From contig JACQVF010000072.1 in NCBI GenBank assembly GCA_016209885.1, positions 1 through 64,000 of the forward strand: a DNA stretch of 64,000 nt, written 5' to 3'. The notes below the pieces were generated by a model. The model did not search any database. It worked only from the letters and a program-made list of their open reading frames with translations, and was not told where the DNA came from. The stretch comes from Gemmatimonadota bacterium. GTDB lineage: Bacteria; Gemmatimonadota; Gemmatimonadetes; Longimicrobiales; Gaopeijiaceae. Positions 18,528 through 28,046 of the stretch are shown piece after piece. Both the position numbers and the translations under genes were made by a program. Each line of letters opens with the position of its first letter. The stretch's first letter is position 1.

Positions 18528-19136
18528 CTAGTATCTGCGGATCACGCCTACCACCACGCCCTGGATCACCACGTCGCTCGCATCCACGATGATGGGCTCC
18601 ATGCCGGGGTTGGCAGGCTGGAGTCGAATCCGCTCGCCGGGTTCCCGATAGAGCTTCTTCACGGTGGCATTCTCACCGCCTATGAGCGCTACAACGGTCT
18701 CCCCGTTGCTTGCCGTCGGGCGCTTGCTCACCACGATGTAATCCCCGTCCCGGATCTGCTCGTCGATCATGGAGTCGCCACGCACCCGCAGCACGTAGCA
18801 CTCTGAGCCGCTGGGAATCATGTCCTCCGGTACGGACAGGGACTCTCGCTCGACCACCGCCTCGATGGGCTCGCCCGCCGCCACCGCGCCCAGGAGCGGC
18901 AACTCCGTGGCACCGCCCCGCCGCACGCCCAAGATGACCTCGATGGAGCGGCTCTCGTTATAGGCCTTCCGGATATAACCTTTCCGCTCCAAATTGCTCA
19001 GGTGCTCGTGCACCGTGGCGAGCGAGGAGTAGCCGAAGTAGCGCGCGATCTCCGCAAAGCTCGGGGCGTACGCGTGCTCGTGGATGTACGCATCGAGGTA
19101 GTCCAGGATCTCCTTCTGGCGCTTCGTAAGCGGCAT
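18528..19136 (-). CDS. lexA: SOS transcriptional repressor LexA
   Basis: Repressor of the DNA-damage response that self-cleaves with RecA*. 202 residues from ATG 19136. N-terminal winged helix-turn-helix (KRQKEILDYLDAYIHEHAYA...SLATVHEHLSNLERKGYI), then the peptidase domain: cleavage bond Ala87-Gly88 (LLGAVAAGEP), Ser122 in RGDSMIDEQIRDGDYIVV and Lys160 in ENATVKKLYRE. The HTH follows the general LexA pattern. It is divergent from trpC with an 80-base intergenic region containing three ACCGAA repeats that could include its own operator. Confidence 0.95.
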   Translation of the reverse strand: MPLTKRQKEILDYLDAYIHEHAYAPSFAEIARYFGYSSLATVHEHLSNLERKGYIRKAYNESRSIEVILGVRRGGATELPLLGAVAAGEPIEAVVERESLSVPEDMIPSGSECYVLRVRGDSMIDEQIRDGDYIVVSKRPTASNGETVVALIGGENATVKKLYREPGERIRLQPANPGMEPIIVDASDVVIQGVVVGVIRRY

Positions 19137-19160
19137 CGCCGACGCCTCCAGCTCGTGGGC

Positions 19161-19203
19161 ACCGAATAGGAACCGAATAACGGTACCCGAAAGTCTACCG
19201 AAA
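19161..19203. promoter_or_regulatory. repeated ACCGAA motifs between lexA and trpC (possible operator)
   Basis: ACCGAA occurs at 19161, 19172 and 19197. The second copy is half of an inverted repeat ACCG-AATAA-CGGT (19172-19184). The position in the divergent lexA/trpC promoter region suits an operator. It does not match the E. coli or B. subtilis LexA boxes, so the assignment to LexA is a guess. Confidence 0.35.
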
Positions 19204-19215
19204 CGCAAGAGTCTC

Positions 19216-20058
19216 GTGACAGCGATGACAGCGACCGTGCCGGTGAGCGGAGACTGCTCTGGAAGTGTGCTGGAGCGGATCGTGCGGGCGAAGCGGGCCG
19301 AGGTGGAGCAGTTGCGGGTACGGGAGACGGAGCTGCGGGTGGCGGCGGTGGCGGCTCCGGAGTCGCGGGGTCTCGCGGGTGCGCTCGCTGGTGGCAGTGA
19401 GGTTCAGGTCATTGCGGAGGTGAAGCGACGGTCGCCCGGTGCGGGCGCGATTCGTCCGGGTCTGGTGCCGGCAGCGCTGGCGGCGGAGTACGAGGCGGCG
19501 GGTGCCGCGGCGATCAGCGTGCTTACGGACCGGGAGTACTTCGGTGGCGCCCTGGAGGAGCTGGCGGCCGTGCGAGCGGCGGTTGCGGTGCCCGTGCTGC
19601 GGAAGGACTTTATCCTCGATGCGGTACAGGTGTGGGAGGCGCGGGCGGCGGGCGCGGATGCGGTGCTACTCATCGTGGGGATCCTGGATGATGACGCATT
19701 GAGCGGGCTTACACGGGTGGCGGAGGGGGTGGGGATGGAGTCGCTGGTGGAGGTCCACGACGCCCGCGAGCTCGACCGTGCCCTCGAGGTGGGCGCCAAG
19801 GTGATCGGGGTGAACAACCGGGACCTGCGTACGTTTCGGACGTCGCTGGAGGTGACTCTGGAGCTGGCCGCGCGGGTGCCGCCCGACCGCGTGCTGGTAT
19901 CGGAGAGCGGGATCCGGGGCGGAGAGGACGTGGCGCTGCTCGGGGAGGCGGGTATAGACGCTGTGCTTGTGGGAGAGTGGCTTCTTCGCCAGGAACGAGT
20001 CGGCCCGGCGCTCGCGCAGCTGGCGCGGTATCGCAAGGCGCGGAGGCGTGATGGTTGA
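19216..20058 (+). CDS. trpC: indole-3-glycerol phosphate synthase
   Basis: Fourth step of tryptophan synthesis; a (beta/alpha)8 barrel of 280 residues. Motifs: LERIVRAKRAEVEQLR at the N-terminus, VIAEVKRRSPGAGAI (catalytic Lys, ~residue 68), ISVLTDREYFGGALEEL, PVLRKDFILDAVQVWEARAAGADAV, VIGVNNRDLRTF and VSESGIRGGEDV. The GTG at 19216 is taken as the start; ATG 19225 is equally possible. It overlaps trpF by 8 bp. Confidence 0.95.
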   Translation: MTAMTATVPVSGDCSGSVLERIVRAKRAEVEQLRVRETELRVAAVAAPESRGLAGALAGGSEVQVIAEVKRRSPGAGAIRPGLVPAALAAEYEAAGAAAISVLTDREYFGGALEELAAVRAAVAVPVLRKDFILDAVQVWEARAAGADAVLLIVGILDDDALSGLTRVAEGVGMESLVEVHDARELDRALEVGAKVIGVNNRDLRTFRTSLEVTLELAARVPPDRVLVSESGIRGGEDVALLGEAGIDAVLVGEWLLRQERVGPALAQLARYRKARRRDG

Positions 20059-20710
20059 GCTCGGGGTGAAGATCTGCGGTCTCATGCGGCGCGCGGATGC
20101 AGAGGTGGCGGCGGCGGCGGGCGCCGACTACCTGGGTGCGGTGCTGACGGACGCGTCGCCGCGGCGGGTGACGGCGAAAGAGGCGCGGGCGCTGGCGGGC
20201 GGCCTAGGGGCGACGCTGGCGTGCGTCTTCGTGAACCAGTCGCTCCGGGACGTGGTGGAGGCTGCGCGAGTTGCCGGTGCAGGGATCATCCAGCTCCACG
20301 GGGAGGAAGCGCCCGACGAGGTAGCCGCGGTGCGAGCGAGCGGTCGTTGGCGGGTCTGGAAGGTGATCCGTCTTCGGGACACGGAGGAGTTCGGTCTCGC
20401 GGTCGAGCGCTACGTTGCGGTGGTGGATGGGGTCCTGGTGGAAGGCTGGGACGCGCGTCGGCGCGGCGGGGCAGGGGCGCGCTTCGCCTGGGAGCGGGTT
20501 GCGGCGGCCCGGGATGTGGTGCCGCCGGGCATCGAGCTGATCGTGGCGGGGGGCCTGACCCCCAACAACGTTGGAGAGGCCGTCGAACGGCTGCGGCCGC
20601 AGGTGGTGGACGTGAGCTCGGGCGTCGAATCCTCGCCGGGACGGAAGGACCCGGTCCTGGTCCGGCGCTTCGTGGCAGCGGCGCGGGCGGCCGGGGTGGG
20701 GGCTCCATGA
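20051..20710 (+). CDS. trpF: phosphoribosylanthranilate isomerase
   Basis: Third step of tryptophan synthesis (Amadori rearrangement of phosphoribosylanthranilate). 219 residues. ATG 20051 follows GGAGG by 4 bases and lies inside the trpC end. Motifs: [26 protein letters not shown] (catalytic Cys in KICG), IIQLHGEE, a Asp-containing [25 protein letters not shown] and [16 protein letters not shown]. It overlaps trpB by 4 bp. Confidence 0.94.
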   Translation: MVELGVKICGLMRRADAEVAAAAGADYLGAVLTDASPRRVTAKEARALAGGLGATLACVFVNQSLRDVVEAARVAGAGIIQLHGEEAPDEVAAVRASGRWRVWKVIRLRDTEEFGLAVERYVAVVDGVLVEGWDARRRGGAGARFAWERVAAARDVVPPGIELIVAGGLTPNNVGEAVERLRPQVVDVSSGVESSPGRKDPVLVRRFVAAARAAGVGAP

Positions 20711-21912
20711 CCGGAGCGGGCTCAGGCGTTGCCGCGGGCCGTTTCGGTGCCTACGGCGGCCGGTTCGTCCCGGAGACGCTCATGACGGCGCTGGACGAGC
20801 TGACGCTCCTCTACGATGAGGTCCGGGCGGACCCTGCCTTCCGGGAGGAGCTCGACCGCCTGCTGCGGGACTACGTCGGGCGCCCCACGCCCCTGTACCG
20901 TGCGGCCCGGCTCGGGGAGGCGGCGGGCGACGCCGTCGTCTACCTCAAGCGCGAAGACCTCAACCACACGGGCGCCCACAAGATCAACAATACACTCGGG
21001 CAGGTGCTCCTGGCGCGGCGCATGGGAAAGCGGCGGATCATCGCCGAGACTGGGGCGGGGCAGCACGGGGTCGCGACGGCCACGGCCTGCGCGCTCTTCG
21101 ATATGGAGTGCGTGGTCTACATGGGTGAGGAGGACGTGGCGCGGCAGGCGCTCAACGTCTACCGGATGGAGCTGCTGGGGGCCGAGGTGCGCAGCGTGTC
21201 TTCGGGAACGCGCACGCTGAAGGACGCGACGAACGAAGCGATGCGCGATTGGGTGACGAACGTCGCGAGCACGCATTATATTATTGGTTCTGTGGTCGGC
21301 CCCGACCCGTTTCCCCGCATGGTGCGTGATTTTCAGGCCGTCATCGGGCGGGAGGCACGCGAGCAGATCCTGGCGCTCGAGGGGCGGCTGCCCGCCGCTG
21401 TGGTCGCGTGCGTCGGGGGTGGATCCAACGCCATGGGGATCTTCTTTGCGTTCCTCCAGGACCCTGAGGTCGAGCTGATCGGGGTGGAGGCCGCGGGTGA
21501 GGGGTTGGAGACGGGGCGGCACGCGGCCTCGCTGACGGCCGGGGCTCCGGGGGTGCTGCACGGTTCGTACAGCTACCTGTTGCAGGACGCGGACGGCCAG
21601 GTAGCGCCTGCCCACTCGGTGTCGGCGGGCCTGGATTACCCGGGCGTGGGCCCGGAGCACGCGTACCTCAAGGAGGAGGGCCGCGCGACGTACCTGGCCG
21701 TCACGGACGCGGAGGCGCTGGACGCCTTTCATCGCCTGGCCCGGCTCGAGGGAATCATCCCGGCGCTCGAGAGCGCGCACGCGGTGGCCCACCTATTGAA
21801 GATCGGCAAGGAATACCGTGACCGGGGATCCGTAGTGATCTGCCTGAGCGGCCGAGGGGACAAGGATGTGGCGCACGTGGCGCGCCTGACCGGCCGGCCC
21901 TCTCTTCTCTAG
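20707..21912 (+). CDS. trpB: tryptophan synthase beta chain
   Basis: PLP enzyme joining indole and serine. 401 residues, type 1 TrpB. Motifs: [23 protein letters not shown], the PLP lysine in [13 protein letters not shown] (~residue 95), [42 protein letters not shown] and LSGRGDKD. It normally pairs with TrpA, which here is encoded 3.2 kb downstream after two signalling genes. Confidence 0.96.
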   Translation: MTGAGSGVAAGRFGAYGGRFVPETLMTALDELTLLYDEVRADPAFREELDRLLRDYVGRPTPLYRAARLGEAAGDAVVYLKREDLNHTGAHKINNTLGQVLLARRMGKRRIIAETGAGQHGVATATACALFDMECVVYMGEEDVARQALNVYRMELLGAEVRSVSSGTRTLKDATNEAMRDWVTNVASTHYIIGSVVGPDPFPRMVRDFQAVIGREAREQILALEGRLPAAVVACVGGGSNAMGIFFAFLQDPEVELIGVEAAGEGLETGRHAASLTAGAPGVLHGSYSYLLQDADGQVAPAHSVSAGLDYPGVGPEHAYLKEEGRATYLAVTDAEALDAFHRLARLEGIIPALESAHAVAHLLKIGKEYRDRGSVVICLSGRGDKDVAHVARLTGRPSLL

Positions 21913-21923
21913 CGGACCCGCAC

Positions 21924-23663
21924 GTGTCCGATCTGGCCCGCTCCCCGATGGATGCGCCCGAGACGGCCGCGGAGAGCGACGTCTCTCCTAACCAGGTGTC
22001 CGACTTGCTCGTCGCGTTCGGGAAGGCTCTCCGCGCCCACCAGCTCTACGACGTGAACAATCCCGTGTACCAGCGTTTCGTGGGCGCGCTGCGCAGCGCG
22101 TTTGCTCAGGTCTGGGCGCGGGCCCCGGAGCTGACTCTGGCCATCACGGAGGATGCGATCACCTGGAACGGGGCGCAGGTCTATCGCGGGGACAGTCGGT
22201 CCGATTCGCTCGCGTTCCTGTTCTACAAGGACGGGATTCGCGCTCTCACTTTCGCGCCCGGTTTCGAGGACGAAGATCTCGAAGGCTTCCTCGAGGTGCT
22301 GCACCGCGCGCGGCATCTCCGCTCCGAGGAGGACGATCTGCTGACGCTCCTCTGGGAGCGCGACTTCGGCAGCGTCCGCTACTCGTACGTTGATCTGTTC
22401 ACGGAGGGCGCGGACGTGCCGGAGCCGAGCGGTGAGGAGCCGGCGCCTTTCGCGGAAATGCTGCGCGGCGAGCTGGAGACGGCGGAGGCCGTTGCGGAGG
22501 GCGAAGAAGCCGCGGGGACCGAGGTGGAGCGTCCGCCTGCGCCCGTGGCCAGCATCAAGCGCGAGGACTTCGACGCGACGCTGTATTTCCTCGACGAGAG
22601 GGAGCTGCGCTATCTGGGGGCTGAGGTCGAGCGGGAGACGGAGCGCGACCTGCGCGGCGGCGTTCTGGCCGCGCTGTTCGACCGCCTGGAGGAACCGAAG
22701 TGCGAGCGGCAGTCGGAGATCCTGGGGATCCTGCGGACGCTGCTGCCCAACTTCCTGAGTCGCGGCGCGCTGGGTGCCGTCGCGGGAGTGCTCCGGGAGC
22801 TGGATGGGCTGGTGCGCCGTGGCAGCGCGTTCGACGAGAAGCGTGGCGCCGAGGTGGACGCGCTCATGGAGGAGCTCAGCTCGGCCAGCACGATCGAGGA
22901 GCTGGTGCGGGCGATCGAGGCGGGAGCGATCACGCCGTCCGTAGAGGAGCTGGGAACGGTTCTCCAGTACCTGCGCGCCGGTGCGCTCGGGCCGCTGATC
23001 CGTGCGGCCGAGGAGGTGCGGCAGAAGGAGCTGCGGTCGCTGCTGGGGCAGGCGGTGGAGCGCATTGCTCAGCAGCACCAGGCCTCGCTGGTCTCCCACC
23101 TCAAGTCCGAGGATCCGATCGTTGCCGCGGGAGCCGCGCGGCTGGTGGGCCGGCTGGGGCTCACGGAGGCAGCGGGCGAGGTGGCGGCGCTGCTGGCGAA
23201 CGCGGCGCCGGAGGTGCGGCTGGCCGCCGTGGAAGCGGCGGTCGCGCTGCGTTCGGGCCGGGCGGCGGAAGCATTGCAGGAGGCGCTCATGGACCCGGAG
23301 CGCGATGTTCGGATCGCGGCGGCGCGGGGGCTGGGCTCACTGCGCTACCAGCCTGCGCGGGATCGCCTCGCCGAGATCATCGCGGGCAGAACGCTCCGGG
23401 ACGCGGATCTCACGGAGTCGATCGCTTTCTTCGAGGCGTTCGGGAGCCTCGGCGGGAACGAGAGCGTGGGGCTGCTGGACCGTCTGCTCAATGGGCGCGG
23501 CTTCCTGGGCCGCCGGGAGAGCTCGGAGATTCGGGCGTGCGCCGCGCTCGGGCTGGGTCGGATCCGGACCGCCGACGCCACGAAGGCGTTGCAGGCGGCG
23601 GCACCCGACGAGGATCCCATCGTCCGCAGCGCAGTGGGCCGCGCGTTGCGGGGAGAGGGGTGA
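21924..23663 (+). CDS. HEAT-repeat protein with N-terminal domain shared with the next gene product
   Basis: 579 residues, no signal peptide or membrane segment, acidic overall. Residues ~25-130 (LLVAFGKALRAHQLYDVNNPVYQRF... up to FLEVLH) resemble residues 20-124 of the adjacent HD-GYP protein: same length, with the pattern AF-x2-ALRA-x2-LY-x3-N and later G-I-x-A. A variable acidic linker follows (~150-210). The last ~200 residues contain HEAT-like repeats (PEVRLAAVEAAVAL, RDVRIAAARGLGSL, IVRSAVGRALRG), usually a protein-protein interaction scaffold. The start is GTG at 21924, 11 bases after trpB; ATG 21948 is possible. Specific function unknown; location and the shared domain suggest a partner of the HD-GYP protein. 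Confidence 0.75.
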   Translation: MSDLARSPMDAPETAAESDVSPNQVSDLLVAFGKALRAHQLYDVNNPVYQRFVGALRSAFAQVWARAPELTLAITEDAITWNGAQVYRGDSRSDSLAFLFYKDGIRALTFAPGFEDEDLEGFLEVLHRARHLRSEEDDLLTLLWERDFGSVRYSYVDLFTEGADVPEPSGEEPAPFAEMLRGELETAEAVAEGEEAAGTEVERPPAPVASIKREDFDATLYFLDERELRYLGAEVERETERDLRGGVLAALFDRLEEPKCERQSEILGILRTLLPNFLSRGALGAVAGVLRELDGLVRRGSAFDEKRGAEVDALMEELSSASTIEELVRAIEAGAITPSVEELGTVLQYLRAGALGPLIRAAEEVRQKELRSLLGQAVERIAQQHQASLVSHLKSEDPIVAAGAARLVGRLGLTEAAGEVAALLANAAPEVRLAAVEAAVALRSGRAAEALQEALMDPERDVRIAAARGLGSLRYQPARDRLAEIIAGRTLRDADLTESIAFFEAFGSLGGNESVGLLDRLLNGRGFLGRRESSEIRACAALGLGRIRTADATKALQAAAPDEDPIVRSAVGRALRGEG

Positions 23664-23667
23664 GCCC

Positions 23668-25110
23668 GTGGCGACTCGAGGGGCGGCGATCGTCGAGGCG
23701 GGGGGCGGGCTCCAGGCCCAGGGGCGCCAGGTGCTGAGCGCGTTCTACGCGGCGCTCCGTGCTCTCAAGCTCTATCCCCTTGAGAACGAAGCGGTGCAGA
23801 AGGCGCTGGACGAGCTGCAAGCGACCGTGGGGCGGACGGCGGAGCGGGAGGGCACGCTCGAGCTACGGGTGCTGGGTGACTTCTTCTTCCTCAATGAGAC
23901 GCGCCTGCGCCTCGATCTCTCGAACTACGCAACGTTCGGCAGCTTCGCCCGGGCCCTCGAAACGCACGGCATCGGGGCGATCCAGATCGAGAGCGGCGTG
24001 GAGCGAGGCGAGTGGGCTCCGTTCCTCTCGCTGCTGCTGGGCGACCCGGGCGAGCCCGAGCGCTTCGAGGCCTTCCGCGGCCGCATGGCACGATCTCCCA
24101 TTTCCAGCATCGCCGTGCTCCCGGAGAGTGAGGCGCCCGTCGACGTGGGGGAGGAGGAGGAGCGCGAGGCGGCGAAGCGGACCTATGCCCAATCCGTGCG
24201 CGTCGCCAAGGATGTGCTCACGGACGTGCGCCTGGGCAAGGCGGTGAACGTGCGGAAGGTGAAGCGGGCCGTGCAGAGCATCGTGGACCAGGTGCTCACG
24301 AACGAGACGTCCATCATCGGGATGACGACGCTCCGCGACTTCGACGAGTACACGTTCACCCACAGCGTGAACGTGTGCATCTTCAGCGTCGTGCTCGGCC
24401 AGAAGCTCGGGCTGAACAAGCTGCAGCTCTACGAGCTGGGGCTCGGCGCCCTCTTTCACGACATCGGGAAGATGCGGCTGGACCCCGAGGTCATCAACAA
24501 GGCGAGCGGGCTCACGGACGAGGAGTGGCAGCAGCTGAAGGAGCATCCGACGGAGGGCCTCCTCTCCCTCTTCTCGCTCCACGGCTTCGCCGACATCCCG
24601 TACCGCCCCATGCTGGTGGCGTACGAGCATCACATGAAGCTTGACCTGAGCGGCTATCCCAGGAACCGCCGTGCACGAAACCCGGCGCTCTTCTCGAAGA
24701 TCGTAGCCATCGCAGATGGGTTCGACGCGGGCACGTCCGTGCGGAGCTATCAGTATCAGCCGTGGCCGCCGGACGCGGTGCTCAAGGAGATGCGGGACAA
24801 TCCGGCGCGGGGCTTCGACCAGGTGCTCGTGAAAGCGTTCATGAACGTGACGGGCGTGTACCCGGTGGGCACGCTGGTGATTCTGGACTCCTATGAGCTG
24901 GCGGTGGTCGTTTCGCCGAACCCGGACGCAGAGCACATTCACCAGCCCATCGTGAAGATCATCTCGGACTCGATGGGGCTGCCCGTTGCGGACCCGCCGA
25001 CCGTGGATCTCTCCGAGATTGACCCCGCGACCGGAGCGCCGAGGCGCACCATCATCAAGACGACGGATCCACAGAAGTACGGGATCAATGTCGCGGACTA
25101 CTTCGTCTAG
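23668..25110 (+). CDS. HD-GYP domain phosphohydrolase (putative cyclic-di-GMP phosphodiesterase)
   Basis: 480 residues from GTG 23668, four bases after the previous stop. Residues 20-124 match the N-terminal domain of the HEAT-repeat protein. After an acidic linker, residues ~173-400 form an HD-GYP domain: His232 (FTHSVNV), His264-Asp265 (FHDIGKMRLDPEVINK), His321-His322 and LSGYP (327-331), Asp350. The canonical DGSGYP reads DLSGYP, a small deviation. HD-GYP proteins usually hydrolyse cyclic di-GMP; activity here is inferred. The C-terminal tail (~430-480) carries SEIDPATGAPRRTI. The stop lies 23 bases inside trpA, so expression is tied to tryptophan synthesis. Confidence 0.85.
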   Translation: MATRGAAIVEAGGGLQAQGRQVLSAFYAALRALKLYPLENEAVQKALDELQATVGRTAEREGTLELRVLGDFFFLNETRLRLDLSNYATFGSFARALETHGIGAIQIESGVERGEWAPFLSLLLGDPGEPERFEAFRGRMARSPISSIAVLPESEAPVDVGEEEEREAAKRTYAQSVRVAKDVLTDVRLGKAVNVRKVKRAVQSIVDQVLTNETSIIGMTTLRDFDEYTFTHSVNVCIFSVVLGQKLGLNKLQLYELGLGALFHDIGKMRLDPEVINKASGLTDEEWQQLKEHPTEGLLSLFSLHGFADIPYRPMLVAYEHHMKLDLSGYPRNRRARNPALFSKIVAIADGFDAGTSVRSYQYQPWPPDAVLKEMRDNPARGFDQVLVKAFMNVTGVYPVGTLVILDSYELAVVVSPNPDAEHIHQPIVKIISDSMGLPVADPPTVDLSEIDPATGAPRRTIIKTTDPQKYGINVADYFV

Positions 25111-25897
25111 CGCGCTGTCCGCGCGGTTCGAGGGGTGGCGGGCGGCGGGTCACAAGGCGTTGGTTCCGTACCTGACGGCCGGCTATCCGACCGCCGCCGA
25201 GACGCCCGACCTCCTGGATGCGCTGGCGGCGGCGGGAGCGGACGTCCTTGAGCTGGGAATCCCGTTCAGCGATCCGCTGGCCGACGGCCCCACGATCCAG
25301 CGGGCATCGCAGCGCGCCCTCGACCGTGGAATGACGGTGAGCGGTGCGCTGCGGCTCCTGGAGCGCTTCCGTCGCAGCCACGACCACGCCGTAGTCCTGT
25401 TCACGTACCTGAACCCGGTGCTCCGCTACGGACCTGAGCGCTTCGTGCGCGACGCGGAAGCGGCGGGCGCGGACGGGCTATTGCTCACGGACCTGCCGGT
25501 TGGGGCCGATCCCGAGATCGAGGAGACGGTGGAGGCATCGGGACTCGACCTCATCCGTCTCATCGCGCCGACTACGAGGCTCGAGCGGATCCGGGAGATC
25601 GGCGCGCGGGCCCGCGGGTTCGTCTACTACATTTCGCGCACGGGTGTGACCGGTGCGCGCGACTCCATGCGCAGCGAGCTGGCGGACGAGCTACGGGCAC
25701 TGCGCGGGCTGATCTCGGCCCCGATCGCCGTCGGATTCGGGATCGCGACGCCCGAGCAGGCGGCCCTTGTTGCCGAGATGGCGGATGGCGTCGTGGTGGG
25801 TAGCGCGCTCATCGATCGAGTGGACGAGGGCGGTGCCGGGAGCGCCGCCGCGTTCCTCGCCTCCCTCAGGGAAGCCATCGATGGCCGTTCTGCGTGA
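25088..25897 (+). CDS. trpA: tryptophan synthase alpha chain
   Basis: Cleaves indole-3-glycerol phosphate to indole for TrpB. 269 residues. Motifs: [10 protein letters not shown], catalytic Glu in [22 protein letters not shown] (~residue 50), the active-site Asp in [50 protein letters not shown] and [14 protein letters not shown] 25088 sits inside the end of the HD-GYP gene (23-bp overlap). Its own end overlaps the following receptor gene by 17 bp. Confidence 0.95.
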   Translation: MSRTTSSSALSARFEGWRAAGHKALVPYLTAGYPTAAETPDLLDALAAAGADVLELGIPFSDPLADGPTIQRASQRALDRGMTVSGALRLLERFRRSHDHAVVLFTYLNPVLRYGPERFVRDAEAAGADGLLLTDLPVGADPEIEETVEASGLDLIRLIAPTTRLERIREIGARARGFVYYISRTGVTGARDSMRSELADELRALRGLISAPIAVGFGIATPEQAALVAEMADGVVVGSALIDRVDEGGAGSAAAFLASLREAIDGRSA

Positions 25898-27983
25898 GCG
25901 CGATCAGCTCGGCGGGTTCACCGTCGGGCTGCTCCAGGGTTATGCCTGGACGCTGGTTCTGCTGGGGGCGGTGAGCGTCATCGGCTCGCTGCTGGCCCAG
26001 CCGCCGGACCGAGTCGGGCTGATCAGCGCGGGTGTCGGGGTGGTGGCGGTGGCACTGCTCCGGTGGGGCGGCATCCCGCTCTCGAAGTACTCCTACCTGA
26101 CGATGACGCCCGTGGTGGCGCTCACCCTGACCATCTGGTCGGGGGTCGGCGAAGCGGCGCTCGCCGTGTGGCTGGGTAGCTTCTTCGGCGATCGCTACCT
26201 TCTCGGCAAGACGCCACAACCCGCGGTGATCAACGCGGGTCGCGAGGCGCTGAGCGTGGTCCTCGCGGCGCTGCTCTACGACATCGCGCTGAGCGGCGCC
26301 TTCCCGAGCGGCGGCGCCACGCCCTTCTCCGTGGATGCGATCCCCGCCCATGTGGCGCTGATCATCGGCTACTTCGTGCTGAACCGCGGACTCTTCTACT
26401 TCTCGCTGATCTTCCGTCGCAAGCTCACGGCCGGTGAGTGGATGGTGGTCATCCGCTACGAGGTCGTGGCTGCGTTCCTGGCGGTCCTCGCCGTGGCCGT
26501 GGTCCTCGGGACGCTGGAACAGTACCTGCAAGATTTCGCCTGGCTGCTGAACATCACCTTCCTGGTGTTCGCGGGCCTCTTTGCCCGCGAGCTGGTGACT
26601 CAGGCCATCGCGTCGGAGGAGCAGCAGAAGATCACGGCCATGGAACGGGTGATCGCCGCTGGCATGCCGCTCCATGACTCCGTGCGCCAGATCGCGGGGT
26701 TGGGCACGCGAATCCTCGACTGGACGGCGCTGCGAATCGAGCGCTGGAGGCCGGAGGGCTGGGACACGCTTTACGAGGAAGGGCCGCCCGAGGCGTTCGA
26801 CGGCGCCGTGGCTGGCGTTCGCCAGAGGGCGACCCGTGACCGGGTCATCGTCATCGATGACGCAGCGCACGAAGGACTGACCGACCGTCACTTCGTGCGC
26901 TCACTCCTCTTCCATCCGCTCCGCTATGGTGAGTCCGTGCTGGGTGTCCTCGAGATGGCCCACCACAAGCCGCGTATGTACGGGCGGAAGGAGGTGGACC
27001 TCGTGGATCGCCTGGCGCAGCAGCTCGCCCTGGCGATCCAGCTCGACGGGCTGGTCAGACCCATGGTGCAGACGGCGCAGCAGGTGGGCGAGGAGGCGGT
27101 GAAGCTGCGGAGCACGGCGACGCGGCTCCGCCATTCGGGCGAGGAGGTGGCCGCGAACGCGGAGGCGATCCGGCGCCGCATCATGGAGCAGACGACCCGT
27201 ACGGACGATGGGCTCCGGGCCACCAGCGCGCTGTCGGAGGCGGCGGCCCGCATGGCCACAGACGCCTCGGAGTCGGCGAACCGCAGCCGGGAAGCCGCGC
27301 GCCTCGCCGAGCAGAACCGGGAGACGATCTCGCAGGCCGTGGCGCGCCTGGTTGATCTTCGCGACTTCGTTCGCACATCGGCGCACGACATTCGTGAGTT
27401 CGCCAGCCTGGCCGAGCGGATCACGGAGAGCGTGGGCGTCATCCGTCAGATCGCCGAGCAGACGAACCTCCTCGCGCTGAACGCGGCCATCGAGGCGGCC
27501 CGCGCCGGGGAGCACGGCAAGGGCTTCGCGGTCGTGTCCGATGAGGTCCGCAATCTAGCGGATCTGTCCGCCCGTGCCGCCGATGACGTGACCCGCATCA
27601 TCGGCGAGTTGCGCGCGCAGGTCCAGCGCGTCACCCAGGAGATGGACCAGGGGGAGGAGAGCGTAAAGGGCGTCGGTGAGCTGTCTCAGGGCGCACTAGA
27701 CGCGCTGAACGCCATCGTGACCGCCACCATGGACGCCGGCGAAGCGGCCACACGCATCGCGGAACGCGTCATGGCTCAGCAGGCGGAGCTCGTAACGCTC
27801 CGCGAGCAGATCGCCGCCATCGCCCAGATCGCGGAGGGGAACGACGAGGACGTGCGCCGCGTGGCGGACGCGGCGCGGCGGCAGGCGGACAGCCTGGCGG
27901 AGCTGGAAAGCGCGACTCAGACCCTCGCGGGGATCGCCGAGCAGCTCAACGTCCTGATCAAGCGGTTCACGGAGCTGGCGTGA
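25881..27983 (+). CDS. membrane methyl-accepting chemotaxis-like protein with GAF-like domain
   Basis: 700 residues. The N-terminal ~220 residues hold seven or so hydrophobic helices ([49 protein letters not shown]), an integral-membrane sensor region rather than a periplasmic loop. Residues ~250-385 resemble a GAF domain ([15 protein letters not shown]...[21 protein letters not shown]...[12 protein letters not shown]). The C-terminal coiled coil contains the highly conserved receptor tip [40 protein letters not shown] (this run is split here only for description; positions ~525-563). Methyl-accepting proteins signal to CheA/CheW; no che genes are in the window. Coupled to trpA by a 17-bp overlap. 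Confidence 0.85.
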   Translation: MAVLRERDQLGGFTVGLLQGYAWTLVLLGAVSVIGSLLAQPPDRVGLISAGVGVVAVALLRWGGIPLSKYSYLTMTPVVALTLTIWSGVGEAALAVWLGSFFGDRYLLGKTPQPAVINAGREALSVVLAALLYDIALSGAFPSGGATPFSVDAIPAHVALIIGYFVLNRGLFYFSLIFRRKLTAGEWMVVIRYEVVAAFLAVLAVAVVLGTLEQYLQDFAWLLNITFLVFAGLFARELVTQAIASEEQQKITAMERVIAAGMPLHDSVRQIAGLGTRILDWTALRIERWRPEGWDTLYEEGPPEAFDGAVAGVRQRATRDRVIVIDDAAHEGLTDRHFVRSLLFHPLRYGESVLGVLEMAHHKPRMYGRKEVDLVDRLAQQLALAIQLDGLVRPMVQTAQQVGEEAVKLRSTATRLRHSGEEVAANAEAIRRRIMEQTTRTDDGLRATSALSEAAARMATDASESANRSREAARLAEQNRETISQAVARLVDLRDFVRTSAHDIREFASLAERITESVGVIRQIAEQTNLLALNAAIEAARAGEHGKGFAVVSDEVRNLADLSARAADDVTRIIGELRAQVQRVTQEMDQGEESVKGVGELSQGALDALNAIVTATMDAGEAATRIAERVMAQQAELVTLREQIAAIAQIAEGNDEDVRRVADAARRQADSLAELESATQTLAGIAEQLNVLIKRFTELA

Positions 27984-27994
27984 GAGGGCGGGTA

Positions 27995-28046
27995 GAGCGG
28001 GTTTTAACCCTCTAACCCTCTAACCCTCTAACTCGCTAACCCGCTC
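27995..28046. repeat. tandem 8-bp repeats inside an inverted repeat, between convergent genes
   Basis: Five 8-bp units occupy 28005-28044: TAACCCTC three times, then TAACTCGC and TAACCCGC. GAGCGGGTT (27995-28003) and AACCCGCTC (28038-28046) flank them as an inverted repeat, so the transcript could fold into a hairpin. The stop codon of the rqcH-like gene lies in the last units. Possibly a terminator for both convergent genes. Confidence 0.6.

Noticed and set aside
28005-28044. CRISPR-like or telomere-like array
   Set aside because: Units are 8 bp with no spacers; simple tandem repeat. No CRISPR array or cas gene is present in the window.
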